Part shown: positions 1-5,643 of the stretch, one piece after another
Layout: each line of letters starts with the position of its first letter
Numbering within the stretch: the stretch's first letter is position 1
Assembly: GCA_023417745.1 (NCBI GenBank)
Contig: JAEZEM010000102.1
Coordinates: 1 to 6,552, forward strand
Length of the DNA stretch: 6,552 bases
Direction of reading: 5' to 3'
Source: Pseudomonadota bacterium
GTDB taxonomy: Bacteria > Desulfobacterota > Desulfovibrionia > Desulfovibrionales > Desulfovibrionaceae
Notes under the pieces: generated by a model
The model's database searches: none
Seen by the model: only the letters and a program-made list of their open reading frames with translations
Told to the model about the DNA's origin: nothing
Program-made: the position numbers and the translations under genes

Positions 1-1
1 G

Positions 2-43
2 GAACGCGATTCCCAACTGCAACACCAGTCCGAAAATTCCTAA
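2..43 (+). CDS. Possible 3' end of an upstream gene (13 residues)
   Basis: Frame 2 reads a 13-residue tail, ERDSQLQHQSENS, and stops at TAA 41-43. That is 13 bases before the next start and just upstream of its ribosome binding site, a spacing typical of genes within an operon. The piece is too short to identify. If the following cassette is of the kind found beside aldehyde:ferredoxin oxidoreductase genes, this could be the end of such an enzyme, but nothing in these 13 residues proves it. All three forward frames are open over most of this edge, so the assignment is weak. Confidence 0.2.
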   Translation, partial: ERDSQLQHQSENS

Positions 44-45
44 GC

Positions 46-51
46 GAGGTG
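46..51 (+). promoter_or_regulatory. Ribosome binding site for the 99-residue protein
   Basis: GAGGTG lies five bases before the GTG at 57. It decides the start, because the same frame stays open to the left edge of the window and contains no better placed initiation codon. Confidence 0.6.
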
Positions 52-56
52 CCCGC

Positions 57-356
57 GTGGCCGAGACCATCGACGATTTGACCGTCAACTACGAAGAAGA
101 CGGCGTTATGCTCACCAAGGAACTCGATAAGGTGATCCTGACCCGGGGGGCCTGGACCACCATCATTTTCCGCTTCGTCCAGTGGGACCCCAAGAAAGAC
201 GCCTACAGCCCGGACCGCTACGCCATCCGCCGCTACAAGAAATCCGGCGACACCTACCGCGTGCAGTCCAAGTTCGCCATTTCCAGCCGCGATCAGGCCA
301 CCAAGATCGTCCAGGCCCTCAACAAATGGATCGAAGCTCCGGAGGGCGAAGCGTGA
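57..356 (+). CDS. Conserved small protein of unknown function, linked to MoaD/HesA pair
   Basis: This encodes a soluble 99-residue protein with a GTG start. I do not assign a function. No signal peptide, membrane segment or cysteine is visible, so metal-cluster or thiol chemistry is unlikely. The N-terminal third is acidic (DD, YEEDG). The middle holds LTRGAWTTIIFRFVQWD (about residues 28-44), then a basic, tyrosine-rich stretch with YAIRRYKK (55-62) and the segment QSKFAISSRDQATKIVQALNKW (70-91), which looks like a strand followed by a helix. The alternating beta-rich pattern suggests a small alpha/beta fold. Its stop codon overlaps the start of the MoaD-like gene, so the two are probably translated together. 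I recall similar proteins of about 100 residues beside MoaD and HesA genes in anaerobic deltaproteobacteria. A role as an accessory or substrate-recognition factor for tungsto- or molybdoenzyme maturation is inference only. Confidence 0.8.
   Translation: MAETIDDLTVNYEEDGVMLTKELDKVILTRGAWTTIIFRFVQWDPKKDAYSPDRYAIRRYKKSGDTYRVQSKFAISSRDQATKIVQALNKWIEAPEGEA
341..346 (+). promoter_or_regulatory. Ribosome binding site fixing the GTG start of the MoaD-like gene
   Basis: GGAGGG sits six bases before the GTG at 353 and lies inside the end of the preceding gene. It supports a start at 353 rather than the in-frame ATG at 182, which would bury most of the upstream gene and add an unrelated Arg/Pro/Gln-rich extension. 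Confidence 0.75.
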
Positions 357-583
357 GCGACACCGTCACCGTCCGCGCCCTGGCCACGCTGGCTCCCTAT
401 GCCCCTCCCGGCGGCGTGGCCTCCATCGGCCCCGGCGAAACCGTGGGTGAACTGGCCGACCGGCTCGGCATCGAACCCGAAGCCCTGGGCTCGGTGCTGG
501 TCAACGAAGCCCCGGCCGGGCTCGACACCGTGCTGGCCCCGGGCAGCGTCGTGTCCTTCGTGCCGCCCATCACCGGCGGCTGA
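353..583 (+). CDS. MoaD/ThiS-family sulfur carrier protein
   Basis: This is a 76-residue beta-grasp (ubiquitin-fold) carrier. In this family the C-terminal glycine is adenylated by an E1-like enzyme, converted to a thiocarboxylate, and then donates sulfur, as MoaD does in molybdopterin synthesis and ThiS in thiazole synthesis. The diagnostic part is the C-terminus: LAPGSVVSFVPPITGG (61-76) matches the MoaD-type ending of a strand, Pro-Pro and a free Gly-Gly. The helix after GETVGELADRLGI (28-40) also fits, as does the length, close to the usual 65-90 residues. The start is GTG, whose last two bases form part of the preceding TGA, which suggests translational coupling. The HesA-like enzyme downstream is the expected activating partner. 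The Pro-Pro ending favours MoaD over ThiS. Whether it serves general molybdopterin synthesis or a dedicated (perhaps tungsten) cofactor cannot be told from this window. Confidence 0.88.
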   Translation: MSDTVTVRALATLAPYAPPGGVASIGPGETVGELADRLGIEPEALGSVLVNEAPAGLDTVLAPGSVVSFVPPITGG

Positions 584-599
584 CCGGCAAGCCCTCGGT

Positions 600-614
600 C
601 GCGGCAACGCCGCG
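600..614 (+). other. Strong GC hairpin after the MoaD-like gene
   Basis: CGCGGC (600-605) and GCCGCG (609-614) pair perfectly around the loop AAC, starting 16 bases after the MoaD-like stop codon. No T-run follows directly, so it is not a standard intrinsic terminator. It could stabilise the 3' end of a processed message or set the ratio of carrier to enzyme. Such stems also arise by chance in GC-rich DNA. Confidence 0.4.
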
Positions 615-722
615 CCGGGGGATGACGCCGTTTCGCAATTGTGCCGTTTTTGGGGGGCCGCGACAACGCCCGGCTCCCCTTCGCAAGCCCGGGCCGAGCC
701 GCTGCCGGCCGGCCCGTCCGCC

Positions 723-727
723 GGAGG
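723..727 (+). promoter_or_regulatory. Ribosome binding site deciding the start of the HesA-like gene
   Basis: GGAGG lies five bases before the ATG at 733. The longer in-frame ATG at 622 has only a G-run touching it, with no usable spacing, and would add 37 Arg/Pro-rich residues unlike the family. The 733 start is therefore preferred. Confidence 0.7.
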
Positions 728-732
728 CCGCC

Positions 733-1632
733 ATGGCCCATGACACGCCGCTTAGCCCGATGCCCCCCGCTCCCGCCGTCCCTGCCGACACGGCCCTGGC
801 AGCCGCCCTGGACGCCGCCGCCCGGGACGGGGTCTATCCCGACGGTCGCCTCGGCCGCTTCCTCGACGCCCCGGCCGTGGCCGAGCTGGCCGCGCGCTTG
901 GCCCTGGCCCCAAGGCTCGTGGAGATCGCCGCCCTGGAGGCCGGCCTGTGCCCCTTGCGCTACGCCCGCAACCTCCACGCTTTTTCCCTGGCCGAGCAGG
1001 CCCGGCTGCTGGCTTCCAAGGCCGCCTTGGTGGGCCTTGGCGGCCTTGGCGGCGGCATCGTAGAAAATCTCGTGCGGGCCGGGGTGGGCGTCATCGCGGC
1101 CGCCGACGGCGACGTGTTCGAGGAAAGCAACTTGAACCGCCAGCTCCTCTCGCGCCTGGACGCCGTGGGCCGACCCAAGGCGACGCTGGCCGCCGAGCGG
1201 GCGGCGGCCGTCAATCCCTCGGTGGAATTTTACGCCCAGACCGCCTTCCTGGACCGGACCGGCATGGACGCGCTCCTGGACGGGGCGGCGGTGGCCGTGG
1301 ACGCCCTGGGGGGCCTCAAGGACCGGCCGGCGCTGACCGCCGCCGCCGCCGCGCGCGGCATTCCGCTCGTCACCGGCGCTGTGGCCGGCTACACCGGTCT
1401 GGTGGCCACGGTGCTGCCCGGCGGCCCGTCGCCGGCCGATCTTTTCGGCGGCGGCGGCTCGGGCACGGCGGCCGAGGACGTGCTCGGCTGTCCGTCTCCG
1501 GCGGTCATGGCCGTGGCCGCCCTGCTGTCGACCGAAGCCGTGCGCCTGCTGGCCGGCCGGCCCGGAGCGCTGTGCGGCAAGGTGCTCATCGCCGATTTCG
1601 AAACCATGCGCTTCGACGCCGTCTCCTTGTGA
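733..1632 (+). CDS. HesA/MoeB/ThiF-family adenylyltransferase
   Basis: This is a 299-residue E1-like enzyme. The family uses ATP to adenylate the C-terminal glycine of a MoaD/ThiS carrier. After an Ala/Pro-rich helical N-terminus (1-75) comes RYARNLHAFSLAEQARLL (76-93), the lead-in seen in HesA-type proteins. The Rossmann nucleotide loop GLGGLGG follows (101-107). Further hallmarks are D125 and D127 before the signature SNLNRQ (132-137), K149 in GRPKA, and D190 with R198 in the VDALGG...KDR segment. C253 in LGCPSP is the best candidate for a reactive cysteine. The paired CxxC zinc motifs of classical MoeB and ThiF are absent, as is a rhodanese domain, which points to a HesA-like branch. The carrier gene upstream is its likely substrate. 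Family assignment is firm; the pathway is inferred. Confidence 0.9.
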   Translation: MAHDTPLSPMPPAPAVPADTALAAALDAAARDGVYPDGRLGRFLDAPAVAELAARLALAPRLVEIAALEAGLCPLRYARNLHAFSLAEQARLLASKAALVGLGGLGGGIVENLVRAGVGVIAAADGDVFEESNLNRQLLSRLDAVGRPKATLAAERAAAVNPSVEFYAQTAFLDRTGMDALLDGAAVAVDALGGLKDRPALTAAAAARGIPLVTGAVAGYTGLVATVLPGGPSPADLFGGGGSGTAAEDVLGCPSPAVMAVAALLSTEAVRLLAGRPGALCGKVLIADFETMRFDAVSL

Positions 1633-1639
1633 CGCCCGG

Positions 1640-1668
1640 ATGACAGACGGCGCTGCCCGCGCTATGCT
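1640..1668 (+). promoter_or_regulatory. Candidate sigma-70 promoter for the GAF gene
   Basis: ATGACA (1640-1645) matches the -35 consensus at five of six positions. TATGCT (1663-1668) matches the -10 consensus at four of six. The spacer is exactly 17 bases. Transcription would begin near 1675, giving a leader of about 27 bases before the ATG at 1702. It lies in the short gap after the HesA-like gene and suggests that the GAF gene is a separate transcription unit. Confidence 0.45.
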
Positions 1669-1701
1669 GTCCCCATCTGACCCCGCGCCCAAGGAAGCGA
1701 C

Positions 1702-2985
1702 ATGACCCTCAAAGCCGACTGCTGCCCCATTGCCACGCCGCTTCTGCTGACGGCAAGCGACCCCCGCGAACATCTGCTCAACATCATTGGTTCGGCCCCG
1801 GAAGCCGTGCGCCGGGCCGTGTGCGATTTGCTGCTGTCCATCAGAACGTCTCTGGACGTGCTGCCCCTGGTCCCCCCGTTTGAGGACCCGGACCGGCCGG
1901 TGACCGATTGGGAATCGCTGCTGGGCGCGCTGACCGCCATCCGCCTGGAACTCGACCGCATCAAGGTCACCAAGATCGAGGGCCTGCGCAAGGCCAATCC
2001 CGGTCTGGTCCAGTTGGAGCACCGCTTCGGCCTGGCCAAAAAGGCCCATGAAAAAGCCAAGCTCATGCTGGAGATTTTCTACGAACTCATCAACGCCGGC
2101 CAGGACTTCCAGACCGCCGACGAGATCCTGGAGCAAAGCGCCGAGGTGCTGCTCAAGGAACTCAAGGCCGACCTCTACGTCTGCCGCCTGCACGACGAGT
2201 CCGGCCACTGGGTCAACATCGCGGCCAACACCCACACCGGCCGGGCCACGCCCATCTTCGTGAAATTCATGGAAGAGGCCCTGCCCCACCATCCGGTCAT
2301 GCGCTCGGTGGCCAATCCGCGCATGCTGTTCGTGCGCTCCAACAACCTGCTTGGCCCGGAGCGCGGCGGCGAATCCATCGACTGCGTGCCCTATCTCGAA
2401 GGCTACCGCTGCCGGCTGTCGTTTTTCCTGCGCGGCCCGGACGACAAGGCCTTTGGCCTGATCATGCTCTATTCCAAGAAGGTCAACTATTTCGACCGCT
2501 ACGAGACCGACTTTTTGGCCGACTGCGCCCGCATCGTGTCGCTCACCGTGGGCCGACAACTGGAAGTGGGCCGCGACGCCCTGGCCAAGGCGGCCGGCGG
2601 CATGGCCCATGTGGGCAACAACGTGCTGGCCATCATGAAAAACGGGGCCGAGCTGATTTTGGAAGATTACGAAGACTTTCTCGACCACGAAGATGAGATC
2701 GGCACGGCGCTTATCAGCGAGGCCATGCAGCTGGTGCCCGGCCCCTGGCCGCTCCACGCCGAGGCCGCCATGCGGCATCTGATCGGACTGACCATCGAGC
2801 GCATGGAAGTCGAAAAAAAGATGCAGTACGTGAATTTGATCGTGGAGAACGTCAATCGCCTGAAGGGAGCCATCGCCAACCTGCTCAAGGCCGTGGAAAA
2901 CCCCATCCTCATGCACTACATCGGCGGCGAGGAAGTGCTCGACCTCGAACCCGAGGACCATCCGGACTACAATCAGACGTCCTAA
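1702..2985 (+). CDS. GAF-domain protein with histidine-kinase-like dimerisation region but no ATPase domain
   Basis: This is a cytoplasmic 427-residue protein with no signal peptide or membrane segment. The N-terminal 130 residues are mostly helical, with a likely coiled coil at 75-130 leading into a GAF-type sensor domain (about 135-285; core ILEQSAEVLLKELKADLYVC and the late strand FGLIMLYSK, 251-259). A signalling helix then runs into GGMAHVGNNVLAIMKNGAEL (299-318). This resembles the H-box of the HisKA family, with H303 in the phosphoacceptor position followed by two Asn. A helix at 371-398 ending LLKAVENP resembles the second helix of the dimerisation domain. Between them is an insert of about 50 residues. 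The chain then ends: no N-box, G1 or G2 motif of a histidine-kinase ATPase domain is present. ATG 1702 is preceded by AAGGA at 1691-1695. It may be a phosphotransfer or scaffold protein, or a degenerate kinase. Its ligand is unknown. Confidence 0.8.
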   Translation: MTLKADCCPIATPLLLTASDPREHLLNIIGSAPEAVRRAVCDLLLSIRTSLDVLPLVPPFEDPDRPVTDWESLLGALTAIRLELDRIKVTKIEGLRKANPGLVQLEHRFGLAKKAHEKAKLMLEIFYELINAGQDFQTADEILEQSAEVLLKELKADLYVCRLHDESGHWVNIAANTHTGRATPIFVKFMEEALPHHPVMRSVANPRMLFVRSNNLLGPERGGESIDCVPYLEGYRCRLSFFLRGPDDKAFGLIMLYSKKVNYFDRYETDFLADCARIVSLTVGRQLEVGRDALAKAAGGMAHVGNNVLAIMKNGAELILEDYEDFLDHEDEIGTALISEAMQLVPGPWPLHAEAAMRHLIGLTIERMEVEKKMQYVNLIVENVNRLKGAIANLLKAVENPILMHYIGGEEVLDLEPEDHPDYNQTS

Positions 2986-3030
2986 CGCCTGCTCCGGGCA
3001 GGGCATCGAAGGCGTCCCGCGCGGCTGCAC

Positions 3031-3058
3031 GGGCAAACGCCCTTGCCTGTCCTTGCCC
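3031..3058 (+). other. Alternative hairpins with CCTTGCC direct repeat before the aminotransferase gene
   Basis: CCTTGCC occurs at 3041-3047 and again at 3051-3057, ten bases apart. The upstream GGGCAA (3031-3036) can pair through GGCAA with TTGCC at 3043-3047, or fully with TTGCCC at 3053-3058. The two pairings exclude each other. The longer one ends four bases before the ribosome binding site at 3063. No T-run follows, so this is not an intrinsic terminator. It could tune translation or be an operator half-site pair. Chance is also possible. Confidence 0.25.
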
Positions 3059-3074
3059 ACGCAAAGGAGCGATC

Positions 3075-4286
3075 ATGATCGCAAAAACCCCCTGCGCTCC
3101 GGCCGATCAGGCTAGCGCCCTCATGTGGATAACCTCCCGGCCCGACATCGTTTTCACCAGCGGTCAGGGCTCCTGGCTCACCGACCAGACCGGCAAGCGC
3201 CACCTCGATTTCGTCCAGGGCTGGGCGGTCAACTGCCTGGGCCATTGCCATCCGGCCGTCACCCGCGCCCTGACCGATCAGGCATCGACCCTTGTGAACC
3301 CGAGTCCCGCCTTCTACAACCCGCCGGCCATGGAACTGGCCCGCCGGCTGACGGCCTGCTCGGTCTTCGACAGGGTCTTTTTCGCCAATTCCGGCGCCGA
3401 GGCCAACGAAGGGGCCATCAAGCTGGCCCGCAAATGGGGCCGCAAACACCGCCAGGGGGCGTTCGAGATCATCACCTTCGAAAACGCCTTTCATGGCCGC
3501 ACCTTGGCCGCCATGTCGGCTTCCGGCAAGCCTGGTTGGGACACGCTCTACGCGCCGCAAGTGCCTGGCTTTCCCAAGGCGCGCCTCAACGACATCGACT
3601 CCGTGCGGGCCCTTGTCGGCCCCCATACCGTAGCGGTCATGCTGGAGCCGATCCAGGGCGAGGCCGGAGTCATTCCGGCCGACGACGGCTTTCTGCGGGC
3701 GTTGCGGACCCTGACCGCCGAGGAAGGCCTGCTGCTCATGGTGGACGAGGTGCAAACGGGCATGGGCCGGGTCGGAACCCTGTTCGCCTACGAGCAGGCG
3801 GGTATCGCCCCGGACGTCATGACGCTTGGCAAGGGCATCGGCGGCGGCGTGCCGCTGTCGGCCTTGCTGGCCCGGGAGGCAGTCTGCTGTTTCGAGGCCG
3901 GCGACCAGGGCGGCACCTACAACGGCAATCCGCTCATGACCGCCGTCGGCCTAGCCGTCTTTGAAGAACTCACCGCGCCGGATTTTCTGAAAGAGGTGGT
4001 CGCCAAGGGGGAATACCTGTCGGCCAGGCTGCTGGAGCTGTCACGGGAACTGGGGCTTCGCGGCGAACGCGGACGCGGCCTGCTGCGGGCCTTGCTGCTC
4101 GCCGACGACCGGGCGGCGCGTTGTGTGGAACTCGCCCGCGAACTGGAGCCGGCGGGGCTGTTGCTCAACGCTCCACGGCCCGACATCCTGCGCTTCATGC
4201 CGGCGCTGACGATTTCCCGAGAGGAGATCGACCTGATGATCGACGGTCTCAGGGACGTGTTGCTCCGCGCGGGAAAAACAGCCTAG
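3075..4286 (+). CDS. argD: Class III aminotransferase, acetylornithine aminotransferase type
   Basis: This is a 403-residue PLP-dependent aminotransferase of the acetylornithine/ornithine group, which in arginine synthesis exchanges an amino group between N-acetylornithine and 2-oxoglutarate. Visible motifs are NSGAEANEGAIKLAR (105-119, phosphate binding), FHGRT (139-143, with R142 as the usual substrate-binding Arg), EPIQGEAG (191-198), and VDEVQTGMGR (223-232, with D224 facing the pyridine nitrogen). TLGKGIGGG (250-258) carries the Schiff-base Lys K253, and GGTYNGNP (279-286) is the second phosphate loop. The N-terminus WITSRPDIVFTSGQGSWL and the segment DFVQGWAVNCLGH recall the betaproteobacterial ArgD type. 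The start is set by AAAGGAG at 3063-3069, five bases upstream. Length is normal. No arginine gene adjoins it, so a related substrate such as succinyldiaminopimelate, ornithine or a 4-aminobutyrate-like amine remains possible. Confidence 0.85.
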   Translation: MIAKTPCAPADQASALMWITSRPDIVFTSGQGSWLTDQTGKRHLDFVQGWAVNCLGHCHPAVTRALTDQASTLVNPSPAFYNPPAMELARRLTACSVFDRVFFANSGAEANEGAIKLARKWGRKHRQGAFEIITFENAFHGRTLAAMSASGKPGWDTLYAPQVPGFPKARLNDIDSVRALVGPHTVAVMLEPIQGEAGVIPADDGFLRALRTLTAEEGLLLMVDEVQTGMGRVGTLFAYEQAGIAPDVMTLGKGIGGGVPLSALLAREAVCCFEAGDQGGTYNGNPLMTAVGLAVFEELTAPDFLKEVVAKGEYLSARLLELSRELGLRGERGRGLLRALLLADDRAARCVELARELEPAGLLLNAPRPDILRFMPALTISREEIDLMIDGLRDVLLRAGKTA

Positions 4287-4299
4287 TGGAGCGTCCCTG

Positions 4300-4320
4300 A
4301 AAAATACGATAGTATTTTTT
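4300..4320. terminator. A/T-rich terminator hairpin, probably bidirectional
   Basis: AAAAATAC (4300-4307) pairs perfectly with GTATTTTT (4312-4319) around the loop GATA, 13 bases after the aminotransferase stop codon. Because one arm begins with an A-run and the other ends in a T-run, either strand yields a stem ending in U residues. It could therefore end transcription of the aminotransferase gene and of the convergent FapA-family gene, although the latter's stop codon is about 120 bases away. The stem is weak for lack of G-C pairs, but it stands out in GC-rich DNA. Confidence 0.6.
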
Positions 4321-4441
4321 AAAAACTCATGATTTTAGGTTGTTGCCTGCGAAAGGCCTTATACGCTTTTCGGAGACGCGACACGAGGCTTTCGCCGGCG
4401 GCGCGCTCCGGGCCGGGGGAAACGGGAATGGCGCGGCGCGC
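4321..4441. other. Convergent intergenic gap with a long-range stem
   Basis: No gene is visible in this gap. The first part (to about 4340) is A/T-rich. GCGAAAG at 4349-4355 can pair with CTTTCGC about 34 bases further on, and the pairing extends inward to GCC/GGC if one G is bulged. Neither arm has a T-run. It may be a relic, or a protective 3' structure for the FapA-family message read on the - strand. I see nothing else here. Confidence 0.3.
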
Positions 4442-5554
4442 CTACTTGCGCAACGCCGGATGCTCCACCACGATCTCGCCGTCCTGGTAGCGGATCACGG
4501 CGTCGCGGGTGTCCTCGGGAATGACGGCGTGGGCCTCGCCGATGGAAATTTCCACATTGGCCCCGATGCGGCCCGGCACAATGACCCGGCAGCTGGAAAA
4601 ACGCCGGGTGGCCGCCGGACTCTCCCACAAGCGCTTGAGCTGCCGGCGGAAAGTCTCGACACGCTGCTCGCCCTGGGCCAGGGCATCGGCGTAGTCCTTG
4701 GCCACTTCCCCGCCGCGCCCCAGGTCCACCCGGCTGGCCTCGACGTCGAGCAGGGCCTGACGCAGCCCGGCCTTGATGTGCTGGTCCTTGTGGATGCGCT
4801 CGGGATCGTAGCCGAGCAGGATCCGCGTCTGGCTCTGGCCGCCGCCGCCGAGCTGCTCGCCCACGTAGACCGCCTCGCCGCAGTAGATCTCGCCCCCGGC
4901 CAGCCGGCCTTTGACCGCCAGCTTCTCCCCGGCGAAAAGCCGGCAATGCATGGCCGAACCATCAATGAGGATGTTCTGGGCGGCATGGAGCACGGCGTTT
5001 TCGCAAAACCTGGCCCGCAGACTGCGCCCAGCCCGCAGGGTAGCCTTGCCGCCGCCCTGGATGCCGCCGTTGCAGGTGACGTTGCCCATGGCCCGCACCC
5101 GCGCGGCCAGCACCAGCCCGGTCACCGTGACGTGGCGGCCCATGACCGTGAACCCGGAACGGATGTCGCCGCCGATGATGACGTCGCCCAGGGCCACGAT
5201 GTTGCCGGTGTGGAAATCGATGTCGCGGCCGATGGGCAGGGTCTCGCGCACGGTGATGCGGCCGTCGATGCGGGCCACGTGGCCGTTGACGGCGGCCAGC
5301 AGCCGAAGCGGGTTATCCGGATCGACCTTGCAGCCTTCGCCGTGGGGAAAGGCGGTGTTTTCCGAAACGACGGCCCCGTCCGGCGTGTCCTCGCCCGGAG
5401 CCAGGGGCGTCCATTCGGCCAGGAGCTGGCCAGCGGCGACGTTTTGCACGTAGCCCAGGTCGAACTGGTCCACGCTGCCGTCCTCCCGGTTCTTCGGGCG
5501 CAGCCGGCGCTGTTCGAAGTCCGGGTCGAAATGGTGCGTCAGGACATACGGCAT
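4442..5554 (-). CDS. FapA/DUF342-family polymer-like repeat protein
   Basis: From the ATG at 5554 this encodes 370 cytoplasmic residues. After an N-terminal domain (PYVLTHHFDPDF..., 2-80) comes a run of short beta strands with regularly spaced Gly, typical of the FapA right-handed beta-helix (about 85-245). Examples are DIDFHTGNIVALGDVIIGGD and TVMGRHVTVTG. TRILLGYDP (243-251) ends the helix. A helical, coiled-coil-like segment (about 255-312) and a short beta C-terminus follow; all this matches the DUF342 layout. The family is named from flagellar assembly protein A and is also found away from flagellar loci; its biochemical role is unclear. No flagellar gene is visible nearby. The start is uncertain: the frame stays open to a GTG at 5656 and has another ATG at 5623, but the family-like sequence begins at 5554. 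None of the three has a good ribosome binding site. Confidence 0.82.
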   Translation of the reverse strand: MPYVLTHHFDPDFEQRRLRPKNREDGSVDQFDLGYVQNVAAGQLLAEWTPLAPGEDTPDGAVVSENTAFPHGEGCKVDPDNPLRLLAAVNGHVARIDGRITVRETLPIGRDIDFHTGNIVALGDVIIGGDIRSGFTVMGRHVTVTGLVLAARVRAMGNVTCNGGIQGGGKATLRAGRSLRARFCENAVLHAAQNILIDGSAMHCRLFAGEKLAVKGRLAGGEIYCGEAVYVGEQLGGGGQSQTRILLGYDPERIHKDQHIKAGLRQALLDVEASRVDLGRGGEVAKDYADALAQGEQRVETFRRQLKRLWESPAATRRFSSCRVIVPGRIGANVEISIGEAHAVIPEDTRDAVIRYQDGEIVVEHPALRK

Positions 5555-5579
5555 GGCCGCCCGCCGAGTCGGAGGTTGC

Positions 5580-5594
5580 GGGGGACACGCCCCC
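5580..5594 (-). other. G5/C5 hairpin in the leader of the FapA-family gene
   Basis: A run of five G (5580-5584) and five C (5590-5594) flank the loop ACACG. On the - strand this forms a firm stem 26-40 bases before the ATG at 5554. If translation starts at 5554 it lies in the untranslated leader, and could limit ribosome access or protect the message. If the longer GTG start at 5656 is used, it is coding. Confidence 0.3.
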
Positions 5595-5631
5595 TGCCTG
5601 GATTCGTACCGGACCGCGACCATTTGCACAA

Positions 5632-5643
5632 GTCCGGCCGGAC
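5632..5643. repeat. 12-base perfect palindrome upstream of the FapA-family gene
   Basis: GTCCGGCCGGAC is its own reverse complement and is flanked by CAA on the left and AAG on the right. It lies about 80 bases before the chosen FapA-family start. It could be a protein binding site or an RNA stem in the leader. Palindromes of this base composition are not rare in GC-rich DNA. Confidence 0.3.

Noticed and set aside
622..732. N-terminal extension of the HesA-like protein from ATG 622
   Set aside because: It adds Arg/Pro-rich residues and has no spaced ribosome site. GGAGG before ATG 733 is far better.
584..732. Molybdenum-cofactor or TPP riboswitch before the HesA-like gene
   Set aside because: The gap is structured, but I could not match it to conserved elements of either class by eye. 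A covariance-model scan would be needed.
2945..2973. Promoter for the aminotransferase gene (TCGAAC - 17 bases - TACAAT)
   Set aside because: The -10 is five of six, but the -35 is only three of six and both lie inside the coding end of the GAF gene. Not convincing alone.
397..3060. A very long open frame (887 codons) on the - strand across three + strand genes
   Set aside because: It lies antisense to genes with clear family motifs and starts and ends without regard to their borders. Its product is rich in His, Gln, Gly and Ala with no domain. This is the usual mirror frame of GC-rich coding DNA.
2982..3755. A 257-codon - strand frame opposite the aminotransferase
   Set aside because: It is antisense to a gene with complete PLP motifs, has no family signature, and is explained by codon bias.
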